Origin: Lentisphaeria bacterium
Lineage (GTDB): Bacteria; Verrucomicrobiota; Lentisphaeria; Victivallales; Victivallaceae
Reading direction: 5' to 3'
Assembly: GCA_900768505.1 (NCBI GenBank)
Contig: CAAGED010000011.1
Span: forward strand, 62,001-126,000
DNA: 64,000 nt
Both the position numbers and the translations under genes were made by a program. Shown in pieces: positions 17,307-26,268 of this stretch; position 1 is the stretch's first letter; every line of letters starts with the position of its first letter. The notes beneath the pieces are model-generated. The model was not told where the DNA came from. It saw only the letters and a list, made by a program, of their open reading frames with translations, and made no database searches.

Positions 17307-17831
17307 ATGAAAAAAATTTTTTTGTTATTCAGTGTGATGTTAGGCGGAGTAACCGGCTGCATGAGCCAGTCAACCAAGGATATTCCAGCAGTGCAAAACT
17401 TCGATATTGCCAAATATGCAGGCAAATGGTATGAAATCGCCCGCCTGCCCCACCGTTTTGAACGGGATATGAATTTTGTCTACACCGTGTACACGCCGCT
17501 GAGCAAAAATAAAATTAGAGTGCAGAATTTCGGTGTCCGGGAAAACAACGCAAAACATATCAATGGCGTTGCGGTCTTTGCTCAAGATTCTTCCCAAGGC
17601 TTGCTTAAAGTGTCATTTTTCCGCCCGTTTTACGCCGACTACCGAATTATATATTTAAACGAAGCATACACGCTGGCAATCGTTTGCGGTTCGACTCGCA
17701 ATTACTTGTGGATTCTCTCCCGCACCCCGGAAATATCCAAGGAGCAGATGGATTTCTGCCTTCGCAAATTGACTGAATGGAAATTTGAAACCGATTTGCT
17801 GGAGTATCCAACCCAATTACCGCAAAACTGA
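17307..17831 (+). CDS. Lipocalin family lipoprotein (Blc-like)
   Basis: Outer-membrane lipocalins of this type bind fatty acids or lysophospholipids in the envelope. Residues 1-18 are a lipoprotein signal ending in the lipobox GVTGC, so the mature protein starts at C18 and is lipid-anchored. The first lipocalin signature is clear (FDIAKYAGKWYEIARLPHRFE), with later strands at GLLKVSFFRPFYADYRII and YLWILSRTPEIS and the C-terminal conserved helix region. The length, 174 residues, equals that of Blc. It is alone between hcp and the convergent GTPase operon. I am confident of the family but not of the ligand. Confidence 0.92.
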   Translation: MKKIFLLFSVMLGGVTGCMSQSTKDIPAVQNFDIAKYAGKWYEIARLPHRFERDMNFVYTVYTPLSKNKIRVQNFGVRENNAKHINGVAVFAQDSSQGLLKVSFFRPFYADYRIIYLNEAYTLAIVCGSTRNYLWILSRTPEISKEQMDFCLRKLTEWKFETDLLEYPTQLPQN

Positions 17832-17917
17832 TAAGTCATGCGCATTTAATGATATTCAGTTAGATTTGCATAAAACTGCGATCCAGCAAAATACATATTT
17901 TTCCAGTTTTCGGTAAT

Positions 17918-18478
17918 TTATTTCAATTTAACCCCCTCTGCCCGGTACATGTCGTTACCGTAGACCTTTACCGTCACCGAAAACTCTTGCCGATGGTTAT
18001 CTGACACCATAAAATATCCATTCACCAGCCAGCTGTTGTTGTTGACTTGCTCAACCGTCACCCCCTCAGAGCCGAAATTTGGATATTTTACCCTATTCCG
18101 GTCTTTTGACCAGGCACTGAGCTGCTCGACCGCCACCTGCCAAATTCCAGCTTTCTGAATATAAATCAAATCCTTTTCACCCGATGGCTCCATTCTCGGC
18201 TGGGGCTGGTTTTCAATGGTGTTGTGTGTATTCGTGGCTGCTGTCGAATTTGCATTGTTTCCTGCACCATTAAAAACATCGTTGCCGTCACCGCCCACTG
18301 CGGCGCCATTGCCATTGCCTTCTCCGGAACCGCTGCCTCGCCCAGTCCCCTGCCCGGTGGAACCGCTTCCACCGGCACCGAACCAGATCGATAACAAAAT
18401 AATAACCAAAATTCCCACCACAATGCCATGTCCAAGCAATGTTCGATTATTTGACAAATTATCTTGTGAATTATTCAT
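17918..18478 (-). CDS. Single-pass anchored protein with Gly/Ser/Asn-rich linker
   Basis: Last gene of the nine-gene operon. I choose the ATG at 18478 because it overlaps the preceding stop (ATGAATAA), with GAGG about ten bases before it; the frame is open further upstream but within the neighbour. A membrane helix at about residues 19-34 (GIVVGILVIILLSIWFGAG) is followed by a low-complexity glycine/serine/asparagine linker of about 60 residues and a C-terminal domain of about 90 residues, predicted beta-rich (IYIQKAGIWQVAVEQL, WLVNGYFMVSDNH, VTVKVYGNDMYRAEGVKLK). I do not recognise that domain. The topology suggests a periplasmic sensor or ligand domain on a flexible stalk, acting with the channel proteins encoded just upstream. 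Confidence 0.7.
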   Translation of the reverse strand: MNNSQDNLSNNRTLLGHGIVVGILVIILLSIWFGAGGSGSTGQGTGRGSGSGEGNGNGAAVGGDGNDVFNGAGNNANSTAATNTHNTIENQPQPRMEPSGEKDLIYIQKAGIWQVAVEQLSAWSKDRNRVKYPNFGSEGVTVEQVNNNSWLVNGYFMVSDNHRQEFSVTVKVYGNDMYRAEGVKLK

Positions 18479-19430
18479 AACTGTTATACCTCGCCTCTTC
18501 AGTGGTAAACAATAATAACTGACTCTCGCTGGAGTACGGCATCCAGTTGTAGCTCCCGGCCTGATCCGAAAGATAACGCTGAATTGGAATGAATTCACCA
18601 ATCGAATTGTCATACACCTCAAAATCTAAAAAATATTTTTTCATATCAAATCCCCGGGTAAGTTCTTCCAACGCCGCCGCCGCCCCGGAATTTAATTTCA
18701 CCCCATGACCGGGGCGGGGGGCATAACGCATAACCTGACCATTTGATTCAACGTTGGCTTCAACCATCGAACTCGCTCCGTCCGGGTTGATTTTGTTATC
18801 GACAACAATCGAAACATCCGGCTTTTGCAATATGAACATTTCGCCATCTTTCACAATAACAAATAAGGGTTTGCGCTCTAATTGAACTTGCAAAGTAGCA
18901 ACGGTTCGCCGCAGATATGGTAAAAGCTGCTCGATTTTGTCTCGCTGCTGACGCCGCTCGGCGTACTGCCGAGTACGTTCAGTTAAATGTTCCTGATTCA
19001 CAAGCAGCTCCTTTTGGAGTTTTTGCGTCATATTGCGTAAATTATCCGCTTCCAGATTCAATAATTTTTCCTGGTTGACTGCCAGTTTGTTCCGAGCCTG
19101 CCGCAAATCCAAATCCAATGCCAGCTTTTTATTTTCCAGCACAAGACGCACTTTAGCTGCCGCCGCCGGCGCAAGTTCAACTTGAGTTAGCACCCGCTCC
19201 AATTCGGCAATTTTTTTCTCAAGCTCCTTATTATCCAAAACTGCAACTTCAAGATCCGGAGCGCTTGGTTCAAGCATGTCATCCAATTTCTGCTTTGTCA
19301 CCTCCCTCCCCACCAGCAATACAATCAGCGTAATGGCGATAAACATAATGCCGCCAAAGGAATTGGACATGGTGTCCATCAGCAAATCTAAACTATCCTC
19401 ATTGGCCTGAGCCCGTTTAGCGCGCTTCAT
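18471..19430 (-). CDS. ExbD/MotB-like stator protein, second copy
   Basis: 319 residues. The N-terminus has one membrane helix (MDTMSNSFGGIMFIAITLIVLLV) preceded by acidic residues (D15, D19) where ExbD, MotB and ZorB carry the ion-translocating aspartate. A long coiled coil follows (about residues 60-170, rich in KKLALDLDLRQARNKL-type heptads), then a periplasmic globular domain to the C-terminus. It overlaps the first stator gene by 14 bp and the following gene by 8 bp, so translation is coupled. With the MotA/TolQ/ExbB-type protein it should form a proton- or sodium-driven complex. The family assignment rests on topology and neighbourhood rather than on a strong motif. Confidence 0.65.
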   Translation of the reverse strand: MKRAKRAQANEDSLDLLMDTMSNSFGGIMFIAITLIVLLVGREVTKQKLDDMLEPSAPDLEVAVLDNKELEKKIAELERVLTQVELAPAAAAKVRLVLENKKLALDLDLRQARNKLAVNQEKLLNLEADNLRNMTQKLQKELLVNQEHLTERTRQYAERRQQRDKIEQLLPYLRRTVATLQVQLERKPLFVIVKDGEMFILQKPDVSIVVDNKINPDGASSMVEANVESNGQVMRYAPRPGHGVKLNSGAAAALEELTRGFDMKKYFLDFEVYDNSIGEFIPIQRYLSDQAGSYNWMPYSSESQLLLFTTEEARYNSYE

Positions 19431-20250
19431 CTTTTTCCTCCATCCCCGAAAAATCCCTCATGGCTGCGATCACCTCCGCCGTGGCCGGCAATACCGCCAC
19501 CTCATAATTATGGGATATTTCCTCTATCAAAAATCTGGAATATCCCCCGGAACCTGGAATTACCATAAACACTATAAATTCATCCGACGCCAAGGTTTTC
19601 TGCAAAATTTTCCGCGCCCGCCGGGTATTTTCCAACATTAACGGCGTATTGTCCGTAATCCGCATTGCATTTCCTTTGCGGCCATCCACAATTGTGATTG
19701 CATTGCTCTCACACAAAACCAGCAACGGGTAGCGTCCGGCATGGTTTTTGCGATTGAAGAAGTTTTCCCTGAGCCGGGTTAAACTCTCCTGATTCAAGGC
19801 GGTATTTTGAAGCGCAATGCGTTTTAACCCGGAATTAACCTCATCAGTTTTTACAATCAACTGCTGCAAATCATTACGCAGCTGATGATTTTGAGTCTCA
19901 ATGGTTTCAAGTGACTTATTCAACCTCTTGCCGGTTGATTCAGCCGCGGCGATCTGCTGCTGCAGTTGCCATTGCCACTCGGCCTCCTTAGCCTCATTTA
20001 TTGAGTCAATGTCAATTCGTTCCGGGTTAGCCATCACAAAACGAATATCGTCCAGCGATTTTTTCAATTTTGAATATTTTGTCTGCAAATCCTGCCGTTC
20101 TTTTGCTAACTGCCGCATCGAAGTCGATTCAGTCTCCAGCAGACGCAACACCAGGACAATCACCACCAGTAGAATAATGCCAATAATACCGGTGATAATA
20201 TCCTGAAACGAAAAGAGCGAAAAAGCCGATTCACTGGAGCGACGACTCAT
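19417..20250 (-). CDS. ExbD/MotB-like stator protein, first copy
   Basis: 277 residues with a single N-terminal membrane helix (FQDIITGIIGIILLVVIVLVL). D17 sits at the cytoplasmic edge of that helix, as in ExbD/TolR/MotB. Residues about 35-120 are a coiled coil (RQLAKERQDLQTKYSKLKKS onward), and the last about 130 residues form a mixed alpha/beta domain (YPLLVLCESNAITIVDGRKG, FIVFMVIPGSGGYSRFLIEEI). The ribosome site is GAGGTGAG, eight bases before ATG. It follows the channel gene by about 40 bp. The globular part does not look like the OmpA peptidoglycan-binding fold of MotB. Together with its neighbours it suggests a two-stator, one-channel machine. Confidence 0.7.
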   Translation of the reverse strand: MSRRSSESAFSLFSFQDIITGIIGIILLVVIVLVLRLLETESTSMRQLAKERQDLQTKYSKLKKSLDDIRFVMANPERIDIDSINEAKEAEWQWQLQQQIAAAESTGKRLNKSLETIETQNHQLRNDLQQLIVKTDEVNSGLKRIALQNTALNQESLTRLRENFFNRKNHAGRYPLLVLCESNAITIVDGRKGNAMRITDNTPLMLENTRRARKILQKTLASDEFIVFMVIPGSGGYSRFLIEEISHNYEVAVLPATAEVIAAMRDFSGMEEKDEAR

Positions 20251-20291
20251 TTTAACTCACCTCTAAAACAACTGCTGAAAAGTGTCTCAAG

Positions 20292-21149
20292 CTACACCTC
20301 CGGCGTATTGCCGGATTCTTCGGCGTAGGTTTTTATTTTGGCGATAATATTTTTGTGGCAGTAGTCGGAACACCCCTGCAGAAAATCCTCCTCCCTTTTT
20401 TTTACTCCGATGAGCCACAATTGAATAATCAGTGCAATAACCAGCGCAATCAGAGTGGTTTCAAAGGCCACCGCCAAACCGCCGGTAACACCGGAGAGCG
20501 CCCCCTTGATTTCATCCAACTCCGCTCCGCTGCTGATTACGGAACCAAATCCGCCAACCGCCGCTGCCAGCCCCAAAACTGTTCCAATGAAACCCAACAC
20601 CGGAATTGCCCAAATAAAACCCTTCACCGCCAAATATGACGATTCGCTGTTTTCCTCGTCAATTTCCGCCTGCGCCGACATCACCGCCACCGCATCAGAA
20701 ACCCGCCCAATGTTTTTTAAATTGGCCAGCGAGCGCTGCACCCGGTTAAAAAGAATGAAATCCCCCGGATTATTCACTACCTGATGTAAATTGGCCAAAA
20801 CCTTGGCCGCCGTCATGGGGGTAAGCACAAAATCACCGTCATCCGGCAGAATATTGATTTTCAGCGCCGCCTCCTGAAGTTGCAGTTTTTTTGTTTTTAC
20901 CCATAAAATAGCCACACTCCACATGCCGAAAAAAACGGTAAAATAGGGGATATAACTGCGATTCATGCGGCCGCCGTGAAAAAACATGGCCACATATTCG
21001 GATTTATCTCGAAAAAAATAGAGAATCAAATAAAAAAACAATGTAAAAACCAATCCGGCAAGTGCCGTAAAAGTCATACTGCAATCCGTGAATTTTTTTC
21101 CACGAATACCAAAACGCTGTTCAATATCATCCTTATTCCAATTAAGCAT
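20292..21149 (-). CDS. MotA/TolQ/ExbB-type proton channel protein
   Basis: Multi-pass inner-membrane protein of about 285 residues. Two hydrophobic segments lie near the N-terminus (CSMTFTALAGLVFTLFFYLIL, IPYFTVFFGMWSVAILWV). The family core is C-terminal: FIWAIPVLGFIGTVLGLAAAVGGFG and, after a short loop, GLAVAFETTLIALVIALIIQLWL. These are the helices that surround the stator helix and carry the conserved threonine/proline positions. I choose ATG 21149, because GGGGA lies five bases upstream and the longer frame starts with TTG. In ExbB-ExbD, TolQ-TolR, MotA-MotB and ZorA-ZorB pairs such channels turn ion flow into motion. Two ExbD-like genes follow directly. Confidence 0.88.
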   Translation of the reverse strand: MLNWNKDDIEQRFGIRGKKFTDCSMTFTALAGLVFTLFFYLILYFFRDKSEYVAMFFHGGRMNRSYIPYFTVFFGMWSVAILWVKTKKLQLQEAALKINILPDDGDFVLTPMTAAKVLANLHQVVNNPGDFILFNRVQRSLANLKNIGRVSDAVAVMSAQAEIDEENSESSYLAVKGFIWAIPVLGFIGTVLGLAAAVGGFGSVISSGAELDEIKGALSGVTGGLAVAFETTLIALVIALIIQLWLIGVKKREEDFLQGCSDYCHKNIIAKIKTYAEESGNTPEV

Positions 21150-21248
21150 AAATATCCCCTGTTTCCTGATAAAAATCAACAATACTCTGCTTCAACTTTT
21201 TTTAACGACTGCTGTTATACCCGAAGCATAATAATTTAATTAATTGTT

Positions 21249-22082
21249 TTATGCAAATTTCAAAGCTAACACCGCCACCCCTCCAACAATAAAACAAACG
21301 CATCCGGAAGTCAGCCAAATTGACTTATATGCCGAAGCATCAAAAAAATCCTCAAAATAGTTATTCATGGTTGTAAGATAACTGTTTATACCAGCCAGGC
21401 TCAGCAATGCAGCTCCCGCCGTCATTCCAACGAAAATAATTTGAGCCGTTAAGGGACGCCCCCCTAGTTGGGAAATACTACTTAAATTTCGTATGGCATA
21501 TAATCCGCACCAGTAAGCCAGATTACCGTAAAGCATTAACATTACTCCTAAACAAAATCCCTGACGAATTTCCACCTGGCGTTGATTAAAAATCAATGCA
21601 CTTAATGAAACAACCGCCATTGTGACAAATAAGCCGGCAAAATTTATTATAAAATGTCCGAAAAGCAGCAATAAAACCAAATAACTCCATGCACACGGCA
21701 ACCAAAAAACTCTGCCGTAGGCCTCGTGCAACTCCCGCAACGCCACTGAAGGCGCAAACAACCCATTCAGACAAACCCGGAAAAAACTCCAATCCTTCCA
21801 TACGCACCATTTCAATAAATCCTCAGAAGGCTTGTAATCAACGTCAGTAAAAAGAATCGAACTGCCATCCGGGGTTTTATTGAAAAATTTTTCATTCGGC
21901 GGCGGTGGTGGATTTCCTTTTGCCGCCCAACCGGCGGAAAACTGGGCATAAGTGATGAAATCCACTCCATCAGCAGAAACTTCATCATCCGGACGAACTA
22001 AATTTTTACTCTGCATATCGGCAAATTTAGTTTCCGAAAATGGCCCCAGTTTCATGCCGCTTCGCTTCAGATAATATTCCAT
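21249..22082 (-). CDS. GYF-domain multi-pass membrane protein
   Basis: Residues 1-52 form a GYF_2-type domain (YYLKRSGMKLGPFSETKFADM, then a tryptophan at the end), a small fold that binds proline-rich or other peptides. A proline-rich stretch follows (GNPPPPPNEKFF). The rest contains about five or six membrane helices in the layout of a Yip1/RDD-like integral domain (FWLPCAWSYLVLLLLFGHFI, GLFVTMAVVSLSALIF, LWTSGCVCFIVGG-type last helix). AGGAGA precedes the ATG. It lies between the 1014-residue protein and the channel gene. A second GYF domain occurs in the GTPase that opens the operon, so the two may recognise a common partner (inference). Confidence 0.75.
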   Translation of the reverse strand: MEYYLKRSGMKLGPFSETKFADMQSKNLVRPDDEVSADGVDFITYAQFSAGWAAKGNPPPPPNEKFFNKTPDGSSILFTDVDYKPSEDLLKWCVWKDWSFFRVCLNGLFAPSVALRELHEAYGRVFWLPCAWSYLVLLLLFGHFIINFAGLFVTMAVVSLSALIFNQRQVEIRQGFCLGVMLMLYGNLAYWCGLYAIRNLSSISQLGGRPLTAQIIFVGMTAGAALLSLAGINSYLTTMNNYFEDFFDASAYKSIWLTSGCVCFIVGGVAVLALKFA

Positions 22083-22169
22083 TTTTTCTCCTGCACCTAG
22101 CCTGAATATTGCACCGAATATCGAGACAACTCAAGCAGTCATTCAATAACATTTACCCTATATTTCAAA

Positions 22170-25100
22170 TTACCGGCAGTTGCGCGGCCAGATGGCCGGA
22201 AAAGATATTTTAACCCCCGGCGCCAATTTTTGCTTTAAAGAATCCACAATTTTATCCGCTTCGCCGCCGCTGGAAACGGCCAGAATAATTGAACCGCTTT
22301 TAATCTGATTGTCTGGAATTGACGGCGCAAAAACATTGTTTCTAACCACACCGATCCGGTCGGTGAAAAACTCCCCATTGTCCTTAAAATTAAGACTCCA
22401 AAGCTCTTGAATAGTGTTCTCCTTGGGCAGCATTAACTCCACTTTTTTATTACCATCTTCGTCAAGCGCCACAATTCCGGCAAAGGTCAACTGCAAATTC
22501 AATGCCTCTTTAAGCATCACATTGCGGGCAATGCCCTCCAGAAGCTGAACCTTGTATTGACCGATATCCATATTGCGCAGCATTTGGTTGAATTGAGCAC
22601 TCTGCTCCGCTGTGATGTTGAAAAATTGACAACGCAATGTGGCGGCAAGTTTATCCACCTTTTCAAATTGTTTATTCAATTCTGCGACAACAAATCCAGG
22701 CAAGGCGCTTTTTTGAAGAATTTCCACCAGGTGCCGCACCAACTCAAGGCGCAACAATGGATTAATCGCCTCATTATGAAGCAAATTTTCCGCATTGTTA
22801 AATATAACCTCAGCCATCCACAAACCACGTTCCCGATTGCATGCAATCATCATGCGTTCCCAAAAAGTCATATATTCCGGAATAAAATTATTTTTATCTG
22901 CCAACGTGTACCCAATCAACTCATTTTTACCGAACAACGCCGGAATCAGCCAGTGATTTCCGCGCCCGATAATCTTTATCGGACTGGGAGTGAAATTGTT
23001 GATCAACGCATCTCCCCAAATATCCACCGAATCAACCTTGCGAATCATTTGCGGTTTGCCGGAAAAATAAAAATTATACTCCGCCTTGTCATTTCCCACC
23101 AGACGCACCACTGAATAATGAGCATACGGTTCAATTATGGCTTTTAATTTGTCATTAAGTTCTGACAAATTCAACTGTTGAAACACCTGATCATATTTTT
23201 CGGCAATCTCAAACCATGGATTATCGCTCTGTCCCAACTCCTGCACCTCAGTCCACAAGGCACTAAATGAAACAAAATCCTCCGCTTTATAACGGGACAA
23301 TTTACATAAATTTATCACTTGCCGAATATTTTTAGCAGTACGGACAAAATTATTGCTCCCTCCGGAGACACCGAATTCGGCAACAAATTCATTACAATTA
23401 ACTTCAGCATTATCAGGACCGCCTAACTGCAAATCACTGATTATGGCGGCAATTTTTTCAGACATTTTCTGCCGCAAATCCTCCCGCTGTTGACTGCTGT
23501 TCAAAACTTGCTGCATGCGCATCTGCAAATCATTGACATGCCGCATCAACAAATTACTGCTCTTACCACGTTGGGCAATGCCATCCAATTCGCTCATCAA
23601 CAATTGATTTTCCTCAGTGATTTTGACAAATTTCATATTTTCCGCTTCGGATTCCAAAACATCAATCCGCCGGCTTATCCGCTCCAAATTTTTTATTTCA
23701 CGTTGTTCCAACTTGGCTAATTTTTCATCGTCGAAACGTTGTTTTGCCGCTTTAAACTGCTCTACTTTAGTTTTTTCGTCTGTCGAGATTGCCAGGTTTG
23801 CCAACTCATTCAGGCCATTAATATAATTAAGTTCACCCTGGATAAACCCCTGGGAGGAAATATTATTTAGCGTTGCAGTCAATGCGGAAAATCTTGCCAG
23901 CCGCGCTTTTTCATTATTAATTGCCTCATCAATTTTACGCAACATCGCCTGCACCGCCGGATGCATATAAAGATTGGGATTATTTGATTTAATTTCCTGC
24001 AATTTGTTTGCAGCGGCATCAAAATTCTTGTCGGCAATGCTGATCTCCAGGAAATTTAGGAGTGTGCGACGTCGTGCCAGCTCCTGATAATTGTTATAAA
24101 AGAACAATCCCAATATCACCAAAACCGCCCCGGCAAAACTTGAAATCACAATCCGATTGCGCCGTTTACGAGCAGCAGCAAGGCGTCCGTTCTCCAAAAA
24201 AATCTCCACCCGGCGTCTTATTTTTTCATCCACTGCGTTGCCACCGGCAATCAATTTTGAGTAGAGTTTTTCTACCTCCTGATTATCAGCAGAGCAATCC
24301 AGGGCGTTAAGCAATTGTTTCAAGCGATGTTTGCGCTCCTGCTCGGCTTGACGAAACAACTGCTGCTCTTCAAGCCATTTGTGCGGGTCATTTATCCTGG
24401 TGCAGTCAATTCCGCTGGCGGCAAAAAGCTCATCAGCCAATACCTCCTGCTGCCATTGGGCAAACAATTGAGTCAAAGCCTCCTCATCCAGTGCCGAGTA
24501 AGCATTGGTAATTTTTTCAATCAGCCATGCGGCGTGTTGACTCAACCGGTCAATTTTAAACTCGCGGATTTTTTTTGCGCATCCGTCCAATACTTTCTGT
24601 TCAACCTTGCGCATAAGATCCTTGGAATTTAATTCTGACGCACAAGTTTCCAGAGTTGCCAGATCATGTTTTTCAATGGCTTCAATCGCCTGCTTCTTCA
24701 ACTCGGACACATATTCATCTTCCAGCTCGAATAAATCCCGATCCCACTGGCTTTTATTACTGTCCAAACGCTTAATTCGCCGTAAAAGAACAATTTTTTC
24801 AAAAACATTGAAATTCCGTACATTAGCCCGGTAATAACGCAGAACCGACTCCAATTTATCTTCGGCGGCACACTCCTGACGCAACTGAAAAACCCCGCGG
24901 TAATTGATTGCTTCCGGCAATTCAATTTCATAAAGTTCGCATATGTTGCAAACTTTCGTTGAATCAATTTTTTGCAGCAGTTCCGCCCCCTCCCACAATG
25001 GGTACGGAGTAACGGCGGTCTGGGTGCAAAGCTCAAATTTCCCCTCGTTAATCAAATTGCGGCAAATAGCGCAACGCCGGTTAATATCCCGTACGCCATT

Positions 25101-25214
25101 GATATATGCAACCAATGCAATGCGTAAATCCGTCGTATTGCCAATACTACTCTGCCTCATCATCTGAAGCAGGGTATCAATGGAATTTTTTAAATTTATC
25201 ATAGCATCATTCAT
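22170..25214 (-). CDS. Large single-pass coiled-coil protein of unknown function (1014 aa)
   Basis: I do not recognise a family. The N-terminal about 340 residues are helical and probably cytoplasmic, with cysteine pairs CAIC (near residue 41) and CNIC (near 91) that could bind zinc. One membrane helix lies near residue 355 (IVISSFAGAVLVILGLFFY). It is followed by about 280 residues of coiled coil (FDDEKLAKLEQREIKNLERI and onward) and a C-terminal extracytoplasmic region with several beta-rich blocks (SVDIWGDALINNF, GVVRNNVFAPSIPDNQI, LAPGVKISFPAIWPRN). The start has AGGAAC eight bases upstream and is 2 bp after the preceding stop, so it is co-translated. It looks like the structural scaffold of the system. 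Confidence 0.7.
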   Translation of the reverse strand: MNDAMINLKNSIDTLLQMMRQSSIGNTTDLRIALVAYINGVRDINRRCAICRNLINEGKFELCTQTAVTPYPLWEGAELLQKIDSTKVCNICELYEIELPEAINYRGVFQLRQECAAEDKLESVLRYYRANVRNFNVFEKIVLLRRIKRLDSNKSQWDRDLFELEDEYVSELKKQAIEAIEKHDLATLETCASELNSKDLMRKVEQKVLDGCAKKIREFKIDRLSQHAAWLIEKITNAYSALDEEALTQLFAQWQQEVLADELFAASGIDCTRINDPHKWLEEQQLFRQAEQERKHRLKQLLNALDCSADNQEVEKLYSKLIAGGNAVDEKIRRRVEIFLENGRLAAARKRRNRIVISSFAGAVLVILGLFFYNNYQELARRRTLLNFLEISIADKNFDAAANKLQEIKSNNPNLYMHPAVQAMLRKIDEAINNEKARLARFSALTATLNNISSQGFIQGELNYINGLNELANLAISTDEKTKVEQFKAAKQRFDDEKLAKLEQREIKNLERISRRIDVLESEAENMKFVKITEENQLLMSELDGIAQRGKSSNLLMRHVNDLQMRMQQVLNSSQQREDLRQKMSEKIAAIISDLQLGGPDNAEVNCNEFVAEFGVSGGSNNFVRTAKNIRQVINLCKLSRYKAEDFVSFSALWTEVQELGQSDNPWFEIAEKYDQVFQQLNLSELNDKLKAIIEPYAHYSVVRLVGNDKAEYNFYFSGKPQMIRKVDSVDIWGDALINNFTPSPIKIIGRGNHWLIPALFGKNELIGYTLADKNNFIPEYMTFWERMMIACNRERGLWMAEVIFNNAENLLHNEAINPLLRLELVRHLVEILQKSALPGFVVAELNKQFEKVDKLAATLRCQFFNITAEQSAQFNQMLRNMDIGQYKVQLLEGIARNVMLKEALNLQLTFAGIVALDEDGNKKVELMLPKENTIQELWSLNFKDNGEFFTDRIGVVRNNVFAPSIPDNQIKSGSIILAVSSGGEADKIVDSLKQKLAPGVKISFPAIWPRNCR

Positions 25215-25216
25215 TT

Positions 25217-26254
25217 TTAAAGTTCCTGTCCGCTGTTTGCAATTTCAACTTTAAATAATTTACGGCCGCCGATAGTCACCCACCCGATTTGGATTTCGCG
25301 CTGCAAATCATCCGCAGTCAACGCTGAATTGCGTTTCATTCGTTGATATGCTTTGAGCATTTTTTGCGAATCAAACTCAAAATTATTTAATAATTTACCT
25401 GATTTATCACTTATATTCACTGTAGCAAGCGCTGGTAATTCCAACTGCAACTCACCCTTTTTCTCAATTAAAAGCGAGAGAATGTCTGTTACCTCCGGCG
25501 AGTATTTAAGCTCCAGAATCAACATCGGCGGCAGATCAATCCGGTGCAGACTCCCGGAAATTTTTAAATCCACCGCCAATAACTCCGAAAATCGATATTG
25601 ACTTTTGTCCACCCTAAAATCATCGAATACTTCACTCAGCGCCAACGCATATTCGTTCAGCATATCAATTTGCATGTTATTCCGGTCAGGAAAACTTATT
25701 TTTGCCAATCCAATTATTTTATTACCCGCCAGCGCCTGAATTAAGTAGATATTTCCCGGATGAGGTTCAACTCTATAATTTTCCTTCACCTGATACTTCA
25801 CTTCAGGCGATGCCGCCGGATCGGAGCTAGGTCGGTAAGGAATTCGGTATTGCTTCTGATTACGATGCAGCCTGGGCAAAAAATAATACATAAAAAAATC
25901 ACGCCGGTTCTCAGCCTGCAAATCCGCGCTTTCAGCTGCTGGCGGTATTGTTTTTTCCGTATTATCCGCTGCCTCTACCTGCTCCGTCGGCAACTCAAGC
26001 GGCACATTCGGTTCAGATTCCGGCACAGGGTTATTTTGCGCCACGACTGATTCCTCCTCCGCTGATTCAGTGGTAGTTTGCCCCTGCCCTGGTGATACCG
26101 GCACGGATTCCGCCACTGGAGGCAACTTATTCACAAAACACCTGCCAATCAACAATAAAACTGGAAAATTATTATTCGGCAAACTGCGCATAACCATAAG
26201 CCATGACATTCCAGTCATGACCGCAACCGCCATCCACCATAAGACCATGCGCAT
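25217..26254 (-). CDS. Membrane-anchored protein of unknown function (345 aa)
   Basis: The N-terminus is hydrophobic (LWWMAVAVMTGMSWLMVM, then FPVLLLIGRCFVN), giving one or two membrane helices. A disordered acidic/proline stretch follows (about residues 47-110, ESEPNVPLELPTEQVEAADN). The C-terminal about 210 residues form a soluble domain with a likely beta-sheet core (GNIYLIQALAGNKIIGLAKI, PPMLILELKYSPEV). I see no catalytic motif. It starts 14 bp after the GAP1-N2-like gene and ends 2 bp before the 1014-residue gene. The shared form (anchor, linker, periplasmic domain) suggests a structural or sensing part of the same envelope complex. Confidence 0.65.
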   Translation of the reverse strand: MRMVLWWMAVAVMTGMSWLMVMRSLPNNNFPVLLLIGRCFVNKLPPVAESVPVSPGQGQTTTESAEEESVVAQNNPVPESEPNVPLELPTEQVEAADNTEKTIPPAAESADLQAENRRDFFMYYFLPRLHRNQKQYRIPYRPSSDPAASPEVKYQVKENYRVEPHPGNIYLIQALAGNKIIGLAKISFPDRNNMQIDMLNEYALALSEVFDDFRVDKSQYRFSELLAVDLKISGSLHRIDLPPMLILELKYSPEVTDILSLLIEKKGELQLELPALATVNISDKSGKLLNNFEFDSQKMLKAYQRMKRNSALTADDLQREIQIGWVTIGGRKLFKVEIANSGQEL

Positions 26255-26268
26255 ATTTACTAAACATC

